Shown here: in pieces, positions 31,774 through 46,229 of the stretch
Layout of the letters: each line of letters opens with the position of its first letter
Numbering within the stretch: the first letter of the stretch is position 1
Source: Papio anubis
Lineage: Eukaryota > Chordata > Mammalia > Primates > Cercopithecidae
DNA: 64,000 nucleotides
Direction of reading: 5' to 3'
NCBI RefSeq assembly: GCF_008728515.1
Contig: NC_044986.1
Span: 61,865,159 to 61,929,158 of the forward strand
Position numbers and translations under genes: made by a program
The notes under the pieces: model-generated
What the model was told of the DNA's origin: nothing
Databases searched by the model: none
The model's input: the letters and a program-made list of their open reading frames with translations, nothing else

Positions 31774-32220
31774 GCAGATGGAGTCTTGCTCACAGCCAGG
31801 CTGGAAGTGCAGTGGCCAGATCTCAGCTCACTGCAAGCTCCGCCTCGGGTTCCGCCATTCTACCTCAGCCCCTCCCGAGAGTAGCTGGGACTACAGGCAT
31901 ACCTACGCTGACCAGTTTTTGTATTTTTTTTTTTACTGAAGCGGGTTTCACTGTATTGCCAAGGTGGTCGATCTCCTGACCTCATGATCAGCCGTCTCGG
32001 CCTCCCAAAGTGCTGGGATTGGGAAGCGAGCCACCCACGCCCGACAGCATTTTTTTTGTAATATCTCAAAACATGCAAACAACCTAAATGTCATCACTGT
32101 TAAGTGAAGCAATTTACTTATATATTCATTCAGTAGATACTATACTGCAGTAGAAATGGATCAACAAGCTATATTTATCAACTGTGATGAATCCCAAAAA
32201 TGTAATATTAGGGAATGAAG
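31655..32220 (+). mobile_element. Old L1M ORF2 3' end, sense, interrupted by an AluY
   Basis: 'acaacctagcaattccaatt', 'aatgttcatggcagcat', then after the Alu 'caaacaacctaaatgtcatc' and 'gatgaatcccaaaaatgtaa' are the decayed end of L1 ORF2 (…atctaGCAATTCCActtctagg…AATGTTCATagCAGCatt…aaaCAACCcAAATGTCcatc…gatgAATCtcaaaa). Confidence 0.7.
31741..32044 (-). mobile_element. AluY (cercopithecid type), antisense, indel-rich
   Basis: Begins with about 31 T and ends 'ccacccacgcccga'. Flanked by 'cagcattttttt' on both sides (31737 onward and 32045 onward). It carries 'gtggccagatctcagctcac', an Old World monkey AluYR feature. It has an unusual number of small gaps and local scrambles ('cctcgggttccgccattcta', 'cagcccctcccgagagtagc') compared with the near-perfect AluY at 47854, hinting at sequence-quality problems. 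Confidence 0.9.
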
Positions 32221-32821
<601 letters not shown>

Positions 32822-33044
32822 GCAATTTAGGTACAACTCAGAAGAAAGATTAACGTAAAATTAATTAGAATGGCTACTTTTGGAAAGAAATTGTAAGGAA
32901 TATGATGCGGGAAGGGTAGAAAAAGGTTTTCAAAGTGCAGTAAATATTTGATTTTTTGACTTGATGGGTAGAGAAATGTTTGCTCTATACAAAATGTAAA
33001 TTGTGTACAAAACATAAAACACTGTTATTGACTCTCTTTTCTTG
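32822..33044. other. Unassigned, possibly old L1M tail
   Basis: AT-rich sequence that may continue the L1M interrupted by the three Alus, but no diagnostic phrase is preserved. Confidence 0.35.
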
Positions 33045-33245
33045 AATATTGTCACATAAATTTTCCAATTTATTTTCTCAAAGCATCTGGTACTACTATT
33101 ATTCCTTTTTATGTAGAAGCAAACTTAGGCACATATTAACCTAGCCAAGGTCACACAGAATAAATTATCCAAGATAGCATGACTAGTAAGTTTCAGATCT
33201 GGGATTTAAACCGTGATAATCTGACTGCAGTGCAAATGTTACTCT
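33045..33245 (-). mobile_element. MIR, antisense
   Basis: 'ggtactactattattccttt', 'gccaaggtcacacagaataa', 'ctagtaagtttcagatctgg', 'gggatttaaaccgtgataat' and 'ctgactgcagtgcaaatgtt' reproduce the antisense MIR core and tRNA-related head (…CCAAGGTCACACAGctAGTAAGTggcAGAgCTGGGATTcaAACC…). Nearly full length. Confidence 0.85.
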
Positions 33246-33369
33246 CTATATAGTGCTATGTACACTTTTCCTTATCTAAGCACATGCATGATTTTAATGT
33301 GGCAGAAATCATATTAAATTTTGCGTTTTATCTGTAACATTGCATTCAGGGATTGTCTGTCACCCATGC

Positions 33370-33775
33370 ATTTTCTGTGTCAATGGGTATGGTTAAACAC
33401 CCATTGAAAACCATATATTTTAATGGTTAATATTTTATCCTACAGTTGTGTCATACTTTATTTAAAGCCACCTAAGTGTTTATTTCCAATGTTTCAATAT
33501 AATAGTTTCAAAAAAATTCTTGGATATATTCTTTCTTTTCAATAAAAAATACAAACATAATTTTATACCTTATCATTGGTTTCTAAAGAGGCCATATCAA
33601 CTGATGTTTCCATTAGGTATTTATGAGAGAACTTGTATTTTGAAAATTTGACACGTCATGATCATATAACATGGCTGCTCCCATCTGCACACATTTAATA
33701 AGCAAGAGGTTTGGATTTTTATATACATTTTGATAAATAATTTTCCTTTATTTTTATAGTATTTTAGTTTTTTTC
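33370..33775 (-). mobile_element. Old L1M fragment, antisense
   Basis: 'gttgtgtcatactttattta' and 'tttatttccaatgtttcaat' match the antisense 3' L1M phrase (…GTaCCATACTTTATTTAacc…GTTtCCAATcttt…). Likely continues on the other side of the Alu arm and the MLT1A LTR up to about 34880. Very diverged. Confidence 0.45.
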
Positions 33776-33985
33776 TTTATTTTTTTTTTCTTTTTCTTTT
33801 CTTTTTCTTTTTTTGTTTTTGAGAGAGAGGATCTCACTCTGTCACCCAGCTGGAGTGCAGAGACACCATCAGGGCTCACTGTGGATTTGAACTCCTGGGC
33901 TTAAGCAATTCTCCCACCTCTGCTTTCCAAGTAGCTAGAAACACAGGCTTGCCCCACCATGCCCAGCTTTATTTTTTGCAACAGC
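33776..33985 (-). mobile_element. Alu right arm only, antisense
   Basis: T/CT-rich lead, then 'atctcactctgtcacccagc' to 'caccatgcccagctttattt'. Sequence stops at the middle A-rich linker, so only the right monomer (AluJ-like or FRAM-like) is present. Confidence 0.8.
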
Positions 33986-34291
33986 TAAGTTAGCATTTGT
34001 TTCAGTGCCAGGTAGGATAATTTAGTATAAAAAAGATTACGGTTATTTGTCATGTTGGTCTAAATGTTTTGTTATTCTATCTTTTAATTTTATTTTTGAC
34101 AAAATATTTTTTAATTTTTCATGAATGTGTGGCCTTAAAATTACTAACATGTTTAGGAAACTATTAATTTGTGTGGGAAATATATTTTGTGCTTTCCACC
34201 ACAAAAATCATATACAGACACCATTTTTTCTTCTTTATATGTTTTTAAATTATTAATTATTATACGTGCATCTTATTTTTGTCAGATATAA
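33986..34291 (-). other. AT-rich, probably old L1M
   Basis: No gene. By position and composition this is probably the same antisense L1M as 33370-33775, but I cannot point to a clear diagnostic word. Confidence 0.3.
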
Positions 34292-34640
34292 TGCTATAGT
34301 CTGAAAGTTTGCATTCCCCTCTCCCAAAGCCATATGAAATTCTAATCCCCGAGATGATGGTGGCATTAGGAGATTGGGCCTTTTGAGAGTAGAGGCCTTA
34401 GAATGAAATTAGTGACCCTATAAAAGAGACACCCGAGAACTGATGTACCCCTTCCACCTTTTTGAGGGCAATGAAAAGACTTCATTTATGAACCAGGAAA
34501 TGGGCCCTCATCAGACACTGAATCTGCCGGCACATTGATCTTGGACTTCTGTCTTCAGAACCATGAGAGGTAAATTTCTGTTGTTTCTAAGCTGGCCAGT
34601 CCATGGTACTTTGTGGTAGACACCCAAACAATCTAAGAAA
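34292..34640 (+). mobile_element. MLT1A solo LTR, sense
   Basis: From 'tgctatagtctgaaagtttg' through 'gatgatggtggcattaggag', 'gaccctataaaagagacacc', 'gaaccaggaaatgggccctc', 'tgatcttggacttctgtctt' to 'aaacaatctaagaaa'. This is a well-preserved MLT1A-type MaLR LTR. A TATAA-like word ('cctataaaagag') and an 'aggtaaatttctgttg' end are visible. No interior. Confidence 0.9.
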
Positions 34641-34939
34641 GATGAGTATATCACTTTTTTTTTTCCAAAATCATGTATTAATTTTCAGAAAGTTTTCAAT
34701 ATTCCTTGCATTTAATTAATTTGGAATATATATATGTAATATATATATATATGTAGCCCATCCTTTTATTCTATCAATTCTTACACCATTGATTTCTAAA
34801 TCATTTACTTATCTATCAATGTTTGTACTAATACAACATTGTTTTTCAATATATACAAAAAGCAAATATCTTTATAATTCTATTTGAAAAAGACTTCTAG
34901 ATTTCAATACTATTCTCCTCTCTACAAATTTAGTAGCAG
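34641..34939 (-). mobile_element. Probable old L1M, antisense, with (TA)n
   Basis: A TATATA run lies near 34721-34752. 'ttacttatctatcaatgttt' then 'tactaatacaacattgtttt' resembles the antisense L1 ORF2 phrase (…tctaTTTATCTAttctt…agTACCAcACTGTTTT). Confidence 0.4.
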
Positions 34940-35250
34940 TATCAATTACTTGGACCATTGCAATGAAGTCCTAATTGGCTTATTTACTTCAGTAATATCC
35001 TCCTTGTCAATAGTCCACCTAGCAGCCAGGGTGACTCTTAAACATGTCAATCATATCATTTCCCAGTTTAAATAATCTAGTAGCGTCTTTTTCATTTTAC
35101 ATTTAAAGTTTTCATGGATTATACGTTTCTACAGAATCTGGACACTCCATTTGGTCCCCAGTTTTGGCCTAATTTTCCCTATTTCTCATTTTGTTTTAGC
35201 TACTTCAGCCTTCTTGATATTCTAGGGACAAAGCAAATATAATTCTCTCT
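34940..35250 (+). mobile_element. L2, sense (internal 3' part)
   Basis: 'gcaatgaagtcctaattggc', 'ccacctagcagccagggtga', 'catatcatttcccagtttaa', 'ttggtccccagttttggcct', 'gttttagctacttcagcctt' follow the L2 ORF/3' region in order (…aactgGTCTCCctgc…CAgCAGCCAGaGTGA…CATgTCAcTcCtctg…tctGGcCCC…ctcCAGCCaca). Strongly diverged and non-coding; the 63-codon frame across it is a relic at most. Confidence 0.75.
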
Positions 35251-36148
35251 ATACAAATATTGTTGGAATTTTTGCATCATTTTCAATCTTAAAATGATGT
35301 TGGTATTAACTAAAAATAATATTGCCGTTGCTTTTCAGTTTCTAAGTAACAAAAATTATAAAACAACTGTGTTTTTCAATAGCCTTATACATGGACTTAG
35401 ATAAAAATTGAGCCTTTTGAACACGAAGAGTGGTGTCATATTGCTTTGCTGATGAAAACATCTACATTGTAGCCTCTGGGTCAGTGACTGCAAGCTCATT
35501 TGATAAGCAGGGACAGGATAAGCCCAGACGCATGCCTCAGTTCAAGAGTCTTGGGGAAATTAGCTATATCCCATCCCTAACACTCAATTTTATTGTAGCA
35601 AAAACTGCAATGGAAAAACAACCGATTGTCACATCCTATCTGGGAAGGGCATTGTGTGGAATAAACATAAGTCATCAGCTAGTCCAAGCACTTAGATTTT
35701 TTGTTTCTCTTTTTTAATCTTCAAGACAACCTAAGGACACAAAGAAGAAGTTATTATCAGGCTTTTTTTATAATTGAAAAATGTAACAGATAAATTTTCT
35801 ATGCATGAAATCCCTTTATATTGAACATAAATTTTCTTGGACAAAAATCTTGGCTTTTAAGAAACATTAATAGCTATCTTTTTCCTTTTGTTAACTAGAA
35901 TCCATTTATAATTCAAGCTTTTATTCCACCAGAAGAAAGTAACTTAGTCTGAGTTAATTGAGTTATGTTTATTGTATGCAAGTATCCACTCTTAGGACAT
36001 CACCTCTTCTAGGGATCAAATCTAATTTCCTGGAGAGAATGGCTTACAAGGAGGGCATTTTGTTTATCAGCATTAGCCATGCTGATACTAGCTGGGCATC
36101 CAAGTTACCATAAGTTTCCAAGTTTTCAGTTCAAAAGGCCCAAGCAAT
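35251..36148. other. Unassigned intergenic block
   Basis: About 900 bp without recognised repeats. A 95-codon frame at 35430-35717 has no domain or family resemblance; its first part is less AT-biased than the flanks. It could be unique non-coding sequence. Confidence 0.45.
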
Positions 36149-37096
<948 letters not shown>

Positions 37097-37863
37097 TGCT
37101 GTAGTTGTCCAGAGAAACAGAACCCAAAAGAGACATTATATATATAAAAATCCTTATATATAAAAATATATCTTAAATATATACAAAGTTTATATATAAT
37201 ATATATTTTATACATAAAGTAAATATTCATAATTTCTATATTATTCATAATTAATATATACTTTAGATATAATTTATATATTATATATCATTAATTTATA
37301 TTAATATAATATTTAATTATTGATATATAATTAACATAGGCTTATATATATTAGATATTATACATATAAACTTTATATATAAATTTATTAGGAGAGAGAG
37401 TTATTATAAGAAATAGGTCCACAGAATTCTGAAGGCTGAGAAGTCCCAAGATGTTCTGTCTAGAAGCTACAAACCCAGGAGAGGTGATGGTGTAGTTCCA
37501 TCTGAGTATGAATCCATGAGAACCACGAGAGCCAATGGTATAAATTCTAGCCCAAATCCAGAGCAAAGTCCTAGGAACTGGAAGGCTGCTATTTTAAGTT
37601 TCAGCCCAAGTACAGAAGAACAATATTCCAGCCCAACAGTCAAGCAAAGAGAGTGAATTCTCCCTTCCTTCATATTTTTGTTCTATTTGGATCCTCAAGG
37701 AAATGGATGTTGTTCACTTACATTGAGGGCAATATATTTTAGTCAGCCTACTGATTCAAATGCTAATCTCATCCATAAACACCCTTGCAGACAGAAATAA
37801 TGATTAACCAAATATCTGGGCATCCTATGACTCAGTCAAGATGATACATAAACCTAATTATTA
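37097..37863 (-). mobile_element. MLT2B-type 3' LTR of an ERVL provirus, antisense
   Basis: Starts 'tgctgtagttgtccagagaa', runs through a TATA-rich expansion, then 'aaggctgagaagtcccaaga', 'ccatgagaaccacgagagcc', 'gactcagtcaagatgataca' to 'aacctaattatta'. About 770 bp, longer than usual because of the AT-rich insert. On the antisense strand a polypurine word 'gaaaaagggtaga' lies just before its 5' end (about 37867-37880), where an ERVL polypurine tract is expected. This makes it the 3' LTR of the internal block to the right. Confidence 0.85.
37134..37385. repeat. AT-rich imperfect palindromic low-complexity tract
   Basis: About 250 bp almost wholly A/T with many self-complementary TATATA units; for example 'caaagtttatatataata' near 37184 opposes 'ttatacatataaactttata' near 37359. 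It sits where other MLT2 LTRs in the window carry (CA)n or (TA)n. Prone to hairpins and length change. Confidence 0.9.
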
Positions 37864-40480
37864 AAAGTCTACCCTTTTTCAACATGGCACTCATCTGTGT
37901 CTCCTTAAACCACAAGTAATCTCCAAGTGAAGAGAGTAACCGGGTCATGATTCTGCCTAACATGACACAGTGATCCTGTGCACAACCAAAACCACACCAA
38001 CTCCTTCCTAGAAAAGGAGATCAAGTACGTAATATTTAATTTTCTCTTTGATATACTGTGATATAAATACTATGAGGTAAAATAGACTATACTTAAATAC
38101 TATGATATAAAGTTAATACATCTTAGTTAGATGATAACAGAATAAGGCAAGAAAGAAAACAAAGATATTTATTATACACACAAACGAAAATAACAAAATA
38201 GGAGCAATACTCATGACAGTTACAATGCTCACGTTTTCAGTGGTCACATGGTCGTAGCTAGTATTAATAATTACCTTTTTCAATATTCATTCTGTATTTC
38301 CTTTGTCTTCTTTCAGTAAGCACCTCAGCTGGTCATGGTTCTCAATTTAATGCGGGAACCCAAACCTTTATTCCTGAAGTATACAGCCCATTAGTAGTCC
38401 TGCCTGGATTGGGTTGTTGTAGCTTTCCATCAACATGAATCAGAGGATGTGCTAATTCTCACAGACATGCTTTCTTATTCTCCATTGTGGAGTAGCAGTC
38501 CAACTTTCTATTGGTAGTGAGGATAAACCACTCAAGTCAGCTCAGTAACTCTATTCTTTGCCAATTTATTCAGAGGCACAAGGAGCCCAAAGTTGGCAGG
38601 CAGCAGTCTTAACTTCCAGTTCAATGGAATCATTGCTGTGCTTCTTGTGGGAGCATTCTTCCCTCTGGCCTTTATGCCAGCAGAGCATAAGGTTGTGGGA
38701 ACAGGAAGCAAACTTTGCCAGTGGGTCACTGGGAATGATAGTGAGAGGTACCACTTCCATTTCTATCCCTTGATTCTTGGATCTGTGAATCCTTACGGGG
38801 AAAACATCATATGTTAACTGATTCAGAGTGCAAACAGTCTTCTGAAAAACACTGCCAAGATTTGCAAGGTCTTGCTGCCTAGATGGCACTATGAGTCTTC
38901 AAAGGGCTATTCCACCTTTCTGTCAAGCCAAATGCTTCAGGATGGTGGAGAACATGATAATACCAGTGAATTCCATGAGCATAGGCCCATTGTAATATTT
39001 CTTTTGTGGTTAGTTCCTTGATTAGAAGCAATGCTGTGTAGAAGACCATGATGGTGGGTAAGGAATTCTGTAAGTCCACAGATGGTAGTTTTGGCAGAAG
39101 TATTGTATGCAGAGAAGGTAAATCCATATCAAGAGTAAGTGTCTATTCAAGTAAGAACAAAATGCTACCCCTTCCATGATGGAAGTAATCCAATGTAATC
39201 AATGTACCACCAGGTAGCTGGTTGATTACCCCAGGAAATGTTGCCATATCAGAGTCTCAGTGTTGGTCTCTGCTGTTGGCAGATAGAGCACTCAGATGCA
39301 TCCATAGCCAGGATGGGCTTGGTAAATGAAAGTCATGTTGCTGAGCCCATGCATCACCTCCATCCCTGCCACCTTGGGCACTTTGTTCATGAACCCACTG
39401 GGCAATGACAGGAGTAACTGGAGGATAAGGCTGACTGGTATCCTTAGAATGAATCATCCTATCCACTTGATTATTAAAAATCCTCCTCCACTGAGGTGAC
39501 CCTTTAGTGAGCATTTACAAAGCACACAAATGTCTTCACTCTTTGTTTTTTTGCACCTTTAGATAATTCTATCTACATACTTCTTCCCCAAGTTTCCTTG
39601 CCTCCAATTTTTCAATCTTGTTTCCTCCAGATTGCTGACTATCCAGCCAAGCTGTTGTTCACAGCTTATGAATTAATATATAATCAATATATCTGGACAT
39701 TTCTTTTTCCAAGATAAGTGAACACCAAGTGTGCTGCCTGAAATTCTGCCCATTGGGATAATTTTTCTTCACCATTATTCTTTAGAGATGTACTGGAAAC
39801 TGGCTATAGTGCTGCAGCTGTCCACTTTTGGATATTGTCTGCATATCATGCAGAATCATCTGTAATCTAGGCCTAAGTTTTTGCTTTTTCTATTAACAGA
39901 TCATAGGGTACTCCCCATAAGGCCATAGGTGCAGATGAGAGAGCAGAAGCAGTATAGCAGGAGTAAGGACCATGAGCATCTGGGCTATATTTTTATATAA
40001 ATTACTTGTGCCTTTAGAGCCTGTTTGTGCCCAGTCATAATATAATACTTCCTTGATGATGCATCACTACTGTGAAAGTCCAACTTCACGGCTTGGTGGG
40101 CCAGGTAACACCCAGCTCATGATGGACAGCTTAGGTTGCCCATGATTAAACATTCAGTTCTCTATGAAGGTTCAGTAAAGAGTTGTTCCTTAAAAGGAGT
40201 AGTTATTTGCAGAGGATGACAGAACTTTATTCCAAAATCCAAACGGCCTGCACTACCATTCATCTATGGGGGCCTGCCAAAGGCGTCAAACAGAATCTCT
40301 ATCTGCCACTGACACTTCAAGCACCATTGGATCTGCTGAATCATATGGCCCAAGAGGCAGAGCAGCTTGCACAGCAGCCTGGACCTGTTGCAGAGCCTTC
40401 TGCTGCTCTGGGCTCCACACAAAACTAGCAGCTTTTCAGGTCACTTGGCACTGTCACACTCGGAAATAATGCATAATAGG
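37864..40480 (-). pseudogene. ERVL internal region (pol remnant), antisense, decayed
   Basis: 2.6 kb of old class III endogenous retrovirus interior in antisense, next to an MLT2B LTR. Broken frames show integrase-type features: 'PVIAQWVHEQSAQGG' (within 39257-39514) upstream of the zinc-binding region, and 'HHPEAFGLTERW' (within 38879-39127) with the family's conserved Glu context of the integrase core. The frame at 38566-38889 continues toward the integrase C-terminus, and the right end (about 40180-40480) resembles late reverse transcriptase. Stops and frameshifts occur throughout, so nothing is expressed as retroviral protein. ERVL elements lack env. Gag, early pol and most of the 5' LTR are missing. 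Confidence 0.8.
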
Positions 40481-40487
40481 CAAAACA

Positions 40488-40560
40488 AGAAAAAATGTTT
40501 AGCCAAATATCTTGGCACCAGTGACACAGGCCACTTCACACATAAAATTAGCTGACACAG
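40488..40560 (-). mobile_element. MLT2 LTR terminal remnant (possible 5' LTR end)
   Basis: 'aatgtttagccaaatatctt', 'ggcaccagtgacacaggcc' and 'acataaaattagctgacaca' resemble the outer 5' end of an MLT2 LTR in antisense, compare 'attaaccaaatatctgggca' and 'gatgatacataaacctaatt' in the LTR at 37097-37863. If right, this is all that is left of the provirus's 5' LTR after an internal deletion. Confidence 0.55.
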
Positions 40561-40889
40561 TTGCACTGAATTAAAATGGCTTGGTTGGAATAGGAATGGT
40601 AAGAGTGTTAACTAACTCATAGCTCTATGTGTCTTTTGAATATAGCTGTCTATCTTTATATCCATCTACCAACCTATCTATCTAAGAGATACATACGTGT
40701 AAAGCTAACATTGTGAGTCATGACTCAGTTGAATAAGAACACTACAAATAACTTTAAAAACTCAAATGCCTTTGAAACCTTCTGTCTTCCCTCCAATAAC
40801 AAATAAACTTCTAAATTTTGTTTTTATCATTCTCCTGTTTTCAAAATAGTTTTACTGAAAATGAATGAGTCTTGAATAGGATGCTGTTG
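40561..40889. other. Unassigned sequence with short TATC-like repeat
   Basis: Imperfect tetranucleotide text 'ccaacctatctatctaagag' at about 40669-40690. No gene. Confidence 0.45.
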
Positions 40890-41350
40890 TACTTTGTATG
40901 TTTTTAATTTTATATTAATGATAACACTACATGAATTATTGTCATGTGCCTTTTCACTCAAAATTGTTTCTTGTCATTTATCCATGTTATTTTACACAGA
41001 TATACCTTATTTTCAGTGCTATAAGTATTCCAGTGGATAGATATTCTGCAACTTTTAAATTCATTTTACTATGTTCTGCATTATACCATTTTGGAAGCAT
41101 TTTGGGATAAGTTTTACATCTTAATAAAAAATAAATTTTCATAAGCATTCTATATGTGCTTAAAAAACCACCTTCTCAAATGTTTGAAAAAGAATCTTAT
41201 ATATGTGCATTTAATTTACTTAACCATGTTCTTTTAGTGTTAGATAGTCTTATTTTTTGTCTATCAATGACCAACATAATGCAAATGCTGAAATATTTTA
41301 AATATGATTATGAATTTGCCAATTCATTTTCTATTTCTATCTAATATCAT
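40890..41350 (-). mobile_element. Old L1M fragment, antisense
   Basis: 'gtgccttttcactcaaaatt', 'catttatccatgttatttta' and 'taagtattccagtggataga' mirror the antisense L1M 3' phrase (…cttttCACTtAAcAaT…catctttCCATgTta…gCATAGTATTCCAtgGTatGGAT). Non-coding. Confidence 0.5.
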
Positions 41351-42621
41351 TTTGTATGTTCTACTTTTGATATATTTCTTGTCAACACTAATTGGAGACT
41401 ATATTTTAAATATAATCTAGAAATCATTGTCTTTTAAATAGTTAATTGGTCTACATGAATATCTAGATTATTGCTATTATTGATATATTTGGAATGAAGT
41501 GAATATATCAATATTGATATCTCATCTATTGCTTTACTGTAGACTGAGTTTTCCCCAGGTTATGTCCTCCTTTCTTACCTTCTTGGAATTATTTTACTTC
41601 TCATACACATTCTTCAAACACTATTTTGGAAACCACATAATTCATGAGTTTTCTTTCAGTGCACACTCATTAGAAAGTATTGTGTTTATTTAACATGACC
41701 ATCTATCTTAACCACCCTCCCTCAACAGAGAAAGAATTTGGAACTCTATCTCTGATTAAATCTATCTTGAATGTTATCATTTTCCAGTATTTTAGTTCAA
41801 TTTTTTATTTCCTAATCACAGACATATAAAATATTATCAACAGTGTTAGGACCATCACAATTCCATGGGCAAGGATATATCCAGGCAAAGATGATTGCAT
41901 TTGACTATCACAGATCAATGATTCTAATATGAAATACAATCTACTCATCTCTCCTGTCTCTGATTTCTTGATCTGAAAGCCCCTCTATGCTTTTTCCTCA
42001 AAGGATGCTTCCTCGGTGATTGTGTTTCTCATTTTAACCAACAAATTGAATCTGTACTTTATATGCCGGTCTCTTGGGAATATTTTAAATTATGGGAGGC
42101 ATAAACTTACTCCAGAGAGATCAAATCCATTTCCTGGAAAGACAAACCCAACAATAAAATCCTGGGACATAAGCAATTTTGTTTCCTTAGAAGTCCTTTC
42201 ATCTGTCTTGTCACTGCAGCACACAACTGGTCAGAGAAGCCCTCTGAAAACTACAATAACAGTAATGCTAGCTCTACACACAGAAACTCAATTGCATATT
42301 TTCAGGAAAAATGTAAAAATCAACAATATGATACATATAACCCCCCAAAAAATAAAAACATCACATAGTGTTTATTCTCATAAGACATTAGCTACAATAA
42401 TGAATTAACATACAGTGAAAAAAATTATTTTTTAAATTTTTTCTCCTGTTTTCACTTGTGTTGTTTCCACTTTTTTAAACTTTTTTTTACTTTTCTTCTT
42501 TTTTGTTTTTTTCATTCATTCATTATTGCTTTAATTGTCTTTCTATGTTGATAACTGGGAAAAGTGTATAAGGTTAAATCTTGGGTTACTAAGGAAAAGC
42601 TATAGAAAATAATCATATGCA
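41351..42621. other. Unassigned intergenic block
   Basis: 1.3 kb without a secure repeat call. The longest open frame (42016-42408, 130 codons, plus strand) has no recognisable domain, no signal peptide and AT-driven codon content; I consider it non-coding. T-rich run at about 42422-42515. Confidence 0.45.
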
Positions 42622-42921
42622 GCCAGGCGCAGAGACTCATTTCTGTAATCCCAGAACTTTGGGAGACAAAGGCAGGAGGATCCCTTTGGCCTAAGAGTTT
42701 CCGAACAGCCTAGGCAACATAGGGAGACACTGTCTCTACAAAAAAATATGACAAAATAAACCAAGTGTGGTGGTGCACACCTGTAGTCCAACTTACTTTG
42801 GAAAATGAGGTGGGAGGATCACAGGAGCCCAGGAGTTCAAGGATGCAGTGAGCTGGGATCATGCCACTGCACTCCTGCCTAGTTGACATAGCACGACCCT
42901 GTCTCAAAAAATAAAATAAAG
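42622..42921 (+). mobile_element. AluJ, sense
   Basis: 'gccaggcgcagagactcatt' … 'ggcaggaggatccctttggc' … 'ggtgggaggatcacaggagc' … 'gaccctgtctcaaaaaataa'. J-type diagnostic drift, short AAAT-rich tail, no clear TSD. Confidence 0.9.
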
Positions 42922-44237
42922 TAAGTCATGCTATTAAAAAATATAAAATGTATTAAGCTAATTCACCATATAAAGGATGGAAGAAATCTGTTGAAACCTA
43001 AGAAATAATTAATGCCATTCAAAGATAATTGGTGAGAGCCAAGATAATTTCTAATTAATAATTGGCATTTTAATAGAAGCAGATACAGTAAAAAAAAATA
43101 TAAATTTGGAAATAAGATTTTATTCAAAGGAAGCATATTTTGACTTTCAAAGGCTAAATTCTGTCAGAATGTATTATTGTTGAGTGAACGAACAATTAAA
43201 TTTCATTGTAGATTTAAGGAAAATTATTACAGAAATATCATGCTAGTTCTGATGAATCCACTTTTCAGATGCTTTGCTTTACACTAATTGGCTTATGTTT
43301 GCCTAAGGATTATGTTTGAATGCCATCACAGTAATCTTGCTTATTCTAGTATTTATACACACAATATATTCATTCATACATATTAATGCTATGAAGGAAA
43401 TAAACTGTGTCATTGCTATTGGCAAAACTGTGTGAGAAACAGAAATCTCAAAGGAGCATTTTTCAGACAACATTAATATTCTCCTGTGTCTGTCTCATTC
43501 TCCATTTGTATACAAATATAAAAATATAGCTTTGAAGGTGATTTCTCTACTCAGGCAATGATTTTCCCAAATATCCTGAAATCACATGTTACCAAAATTC
43601 ATATTCACTAATTGTTCTTTTTCTACTCTCCATATTTGCATATTTCTCTTTTGTGAAGTATTACAAATGACATATGATTATTATTATTTAGAATGTTCAG
43701 GCAAAATTTTTAATGATCGTTTACAACCACTCCATAATCATCAAATACCCGTTACATGATCTTGCAGATTTAAAAAATCCAATATTGTTTAATTGTTAAC
43801 AGTAACTAGTTATTCTTTTTAATATTTTCTTATATTCATTATTATAAATTCATCTAACACAGGTATTGCGGAGGTGATAATTAAGTTCAGAAGATTAATT
43901 TTACTTGTCATGACATCTAAGCATGTAGTCAACAATGTTGTTAATTGAGGTAAAGCAAGCATAATGATTAGAAACTCAAGTATTTCAACAGCTAATCATT
44001 CTCAGCTACCAATATTGTCAGACGTACTGTTGATGTTACAGTGCATATGTCAGACTCATATCATCTACAAGGTAATTTTAAATTAAAACTGGTGAGGATT
44101 TAGAAAATTCAACATTAATGAACATTTTCATAAAGTCTGATACAAAAAGCAAAACAAATTGAGGATATAGTTTGTTTCTGTTAATCTTGAAATGGCAAGA
44201 CAGAGAAACGATACTCTTCATAGACTACATAATATAA
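42922..44237. other. Unassigned AT-rich intergenic sequence
   Basis: 1.3 kb; no gene, RNA gene or recognised transposon. Confidence 0.5.
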
Positions 44238-45955
<1,718 letters not shown>

Positions 45956-46229
45956 TAAAAATTGTATTTTTATTTGACAATAATTGTATATCTGAGAATT
46001 TAAATTGACACAACTCAGTGACCCACTGTAAGTAGTTGGTGAAAGAAATGGACTTACGTGTTTCTGGATGGAGCAACTATGTAAATGATGGCACCTCTCA
46101 TGAGATAGAGAATATTGGAATAGAAAAACATTTGAGTAATATAACATGTAATTTATTTCAAATATATTAAGTTTAAAGTCTCTAGTATGCAATTTAATAG
46201 TGAATCTGAAACTCAAAAATATTTTACAG
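45956..46229. other. Unassigned spacer
   Basis: AT-rich, no gene recognised. Confidence 0.4.

Noticed and set aside
34292..34640. TATAA-like and polyadenylation-like words that could be a cellular promoter and terminator
   Set aside because: They belong to the MLT1A LTR in its standard layout; no adjacent coding sequence.
38879..39514. Possible cellular integrase-like or transposase-like gene
   Set aside because: Frames are broken, the strand and neighbours match an ERVL interior next to an MLT2B LTR, so it is retroviral pol debris.
42016..42408. 130-codon open frame, plus strand
   Set aside because: No recognisable domain, signal peptide or homologue that I can name; AT-rich codons and no upstream gene structure. 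Kept only as a note within an unassigned block.
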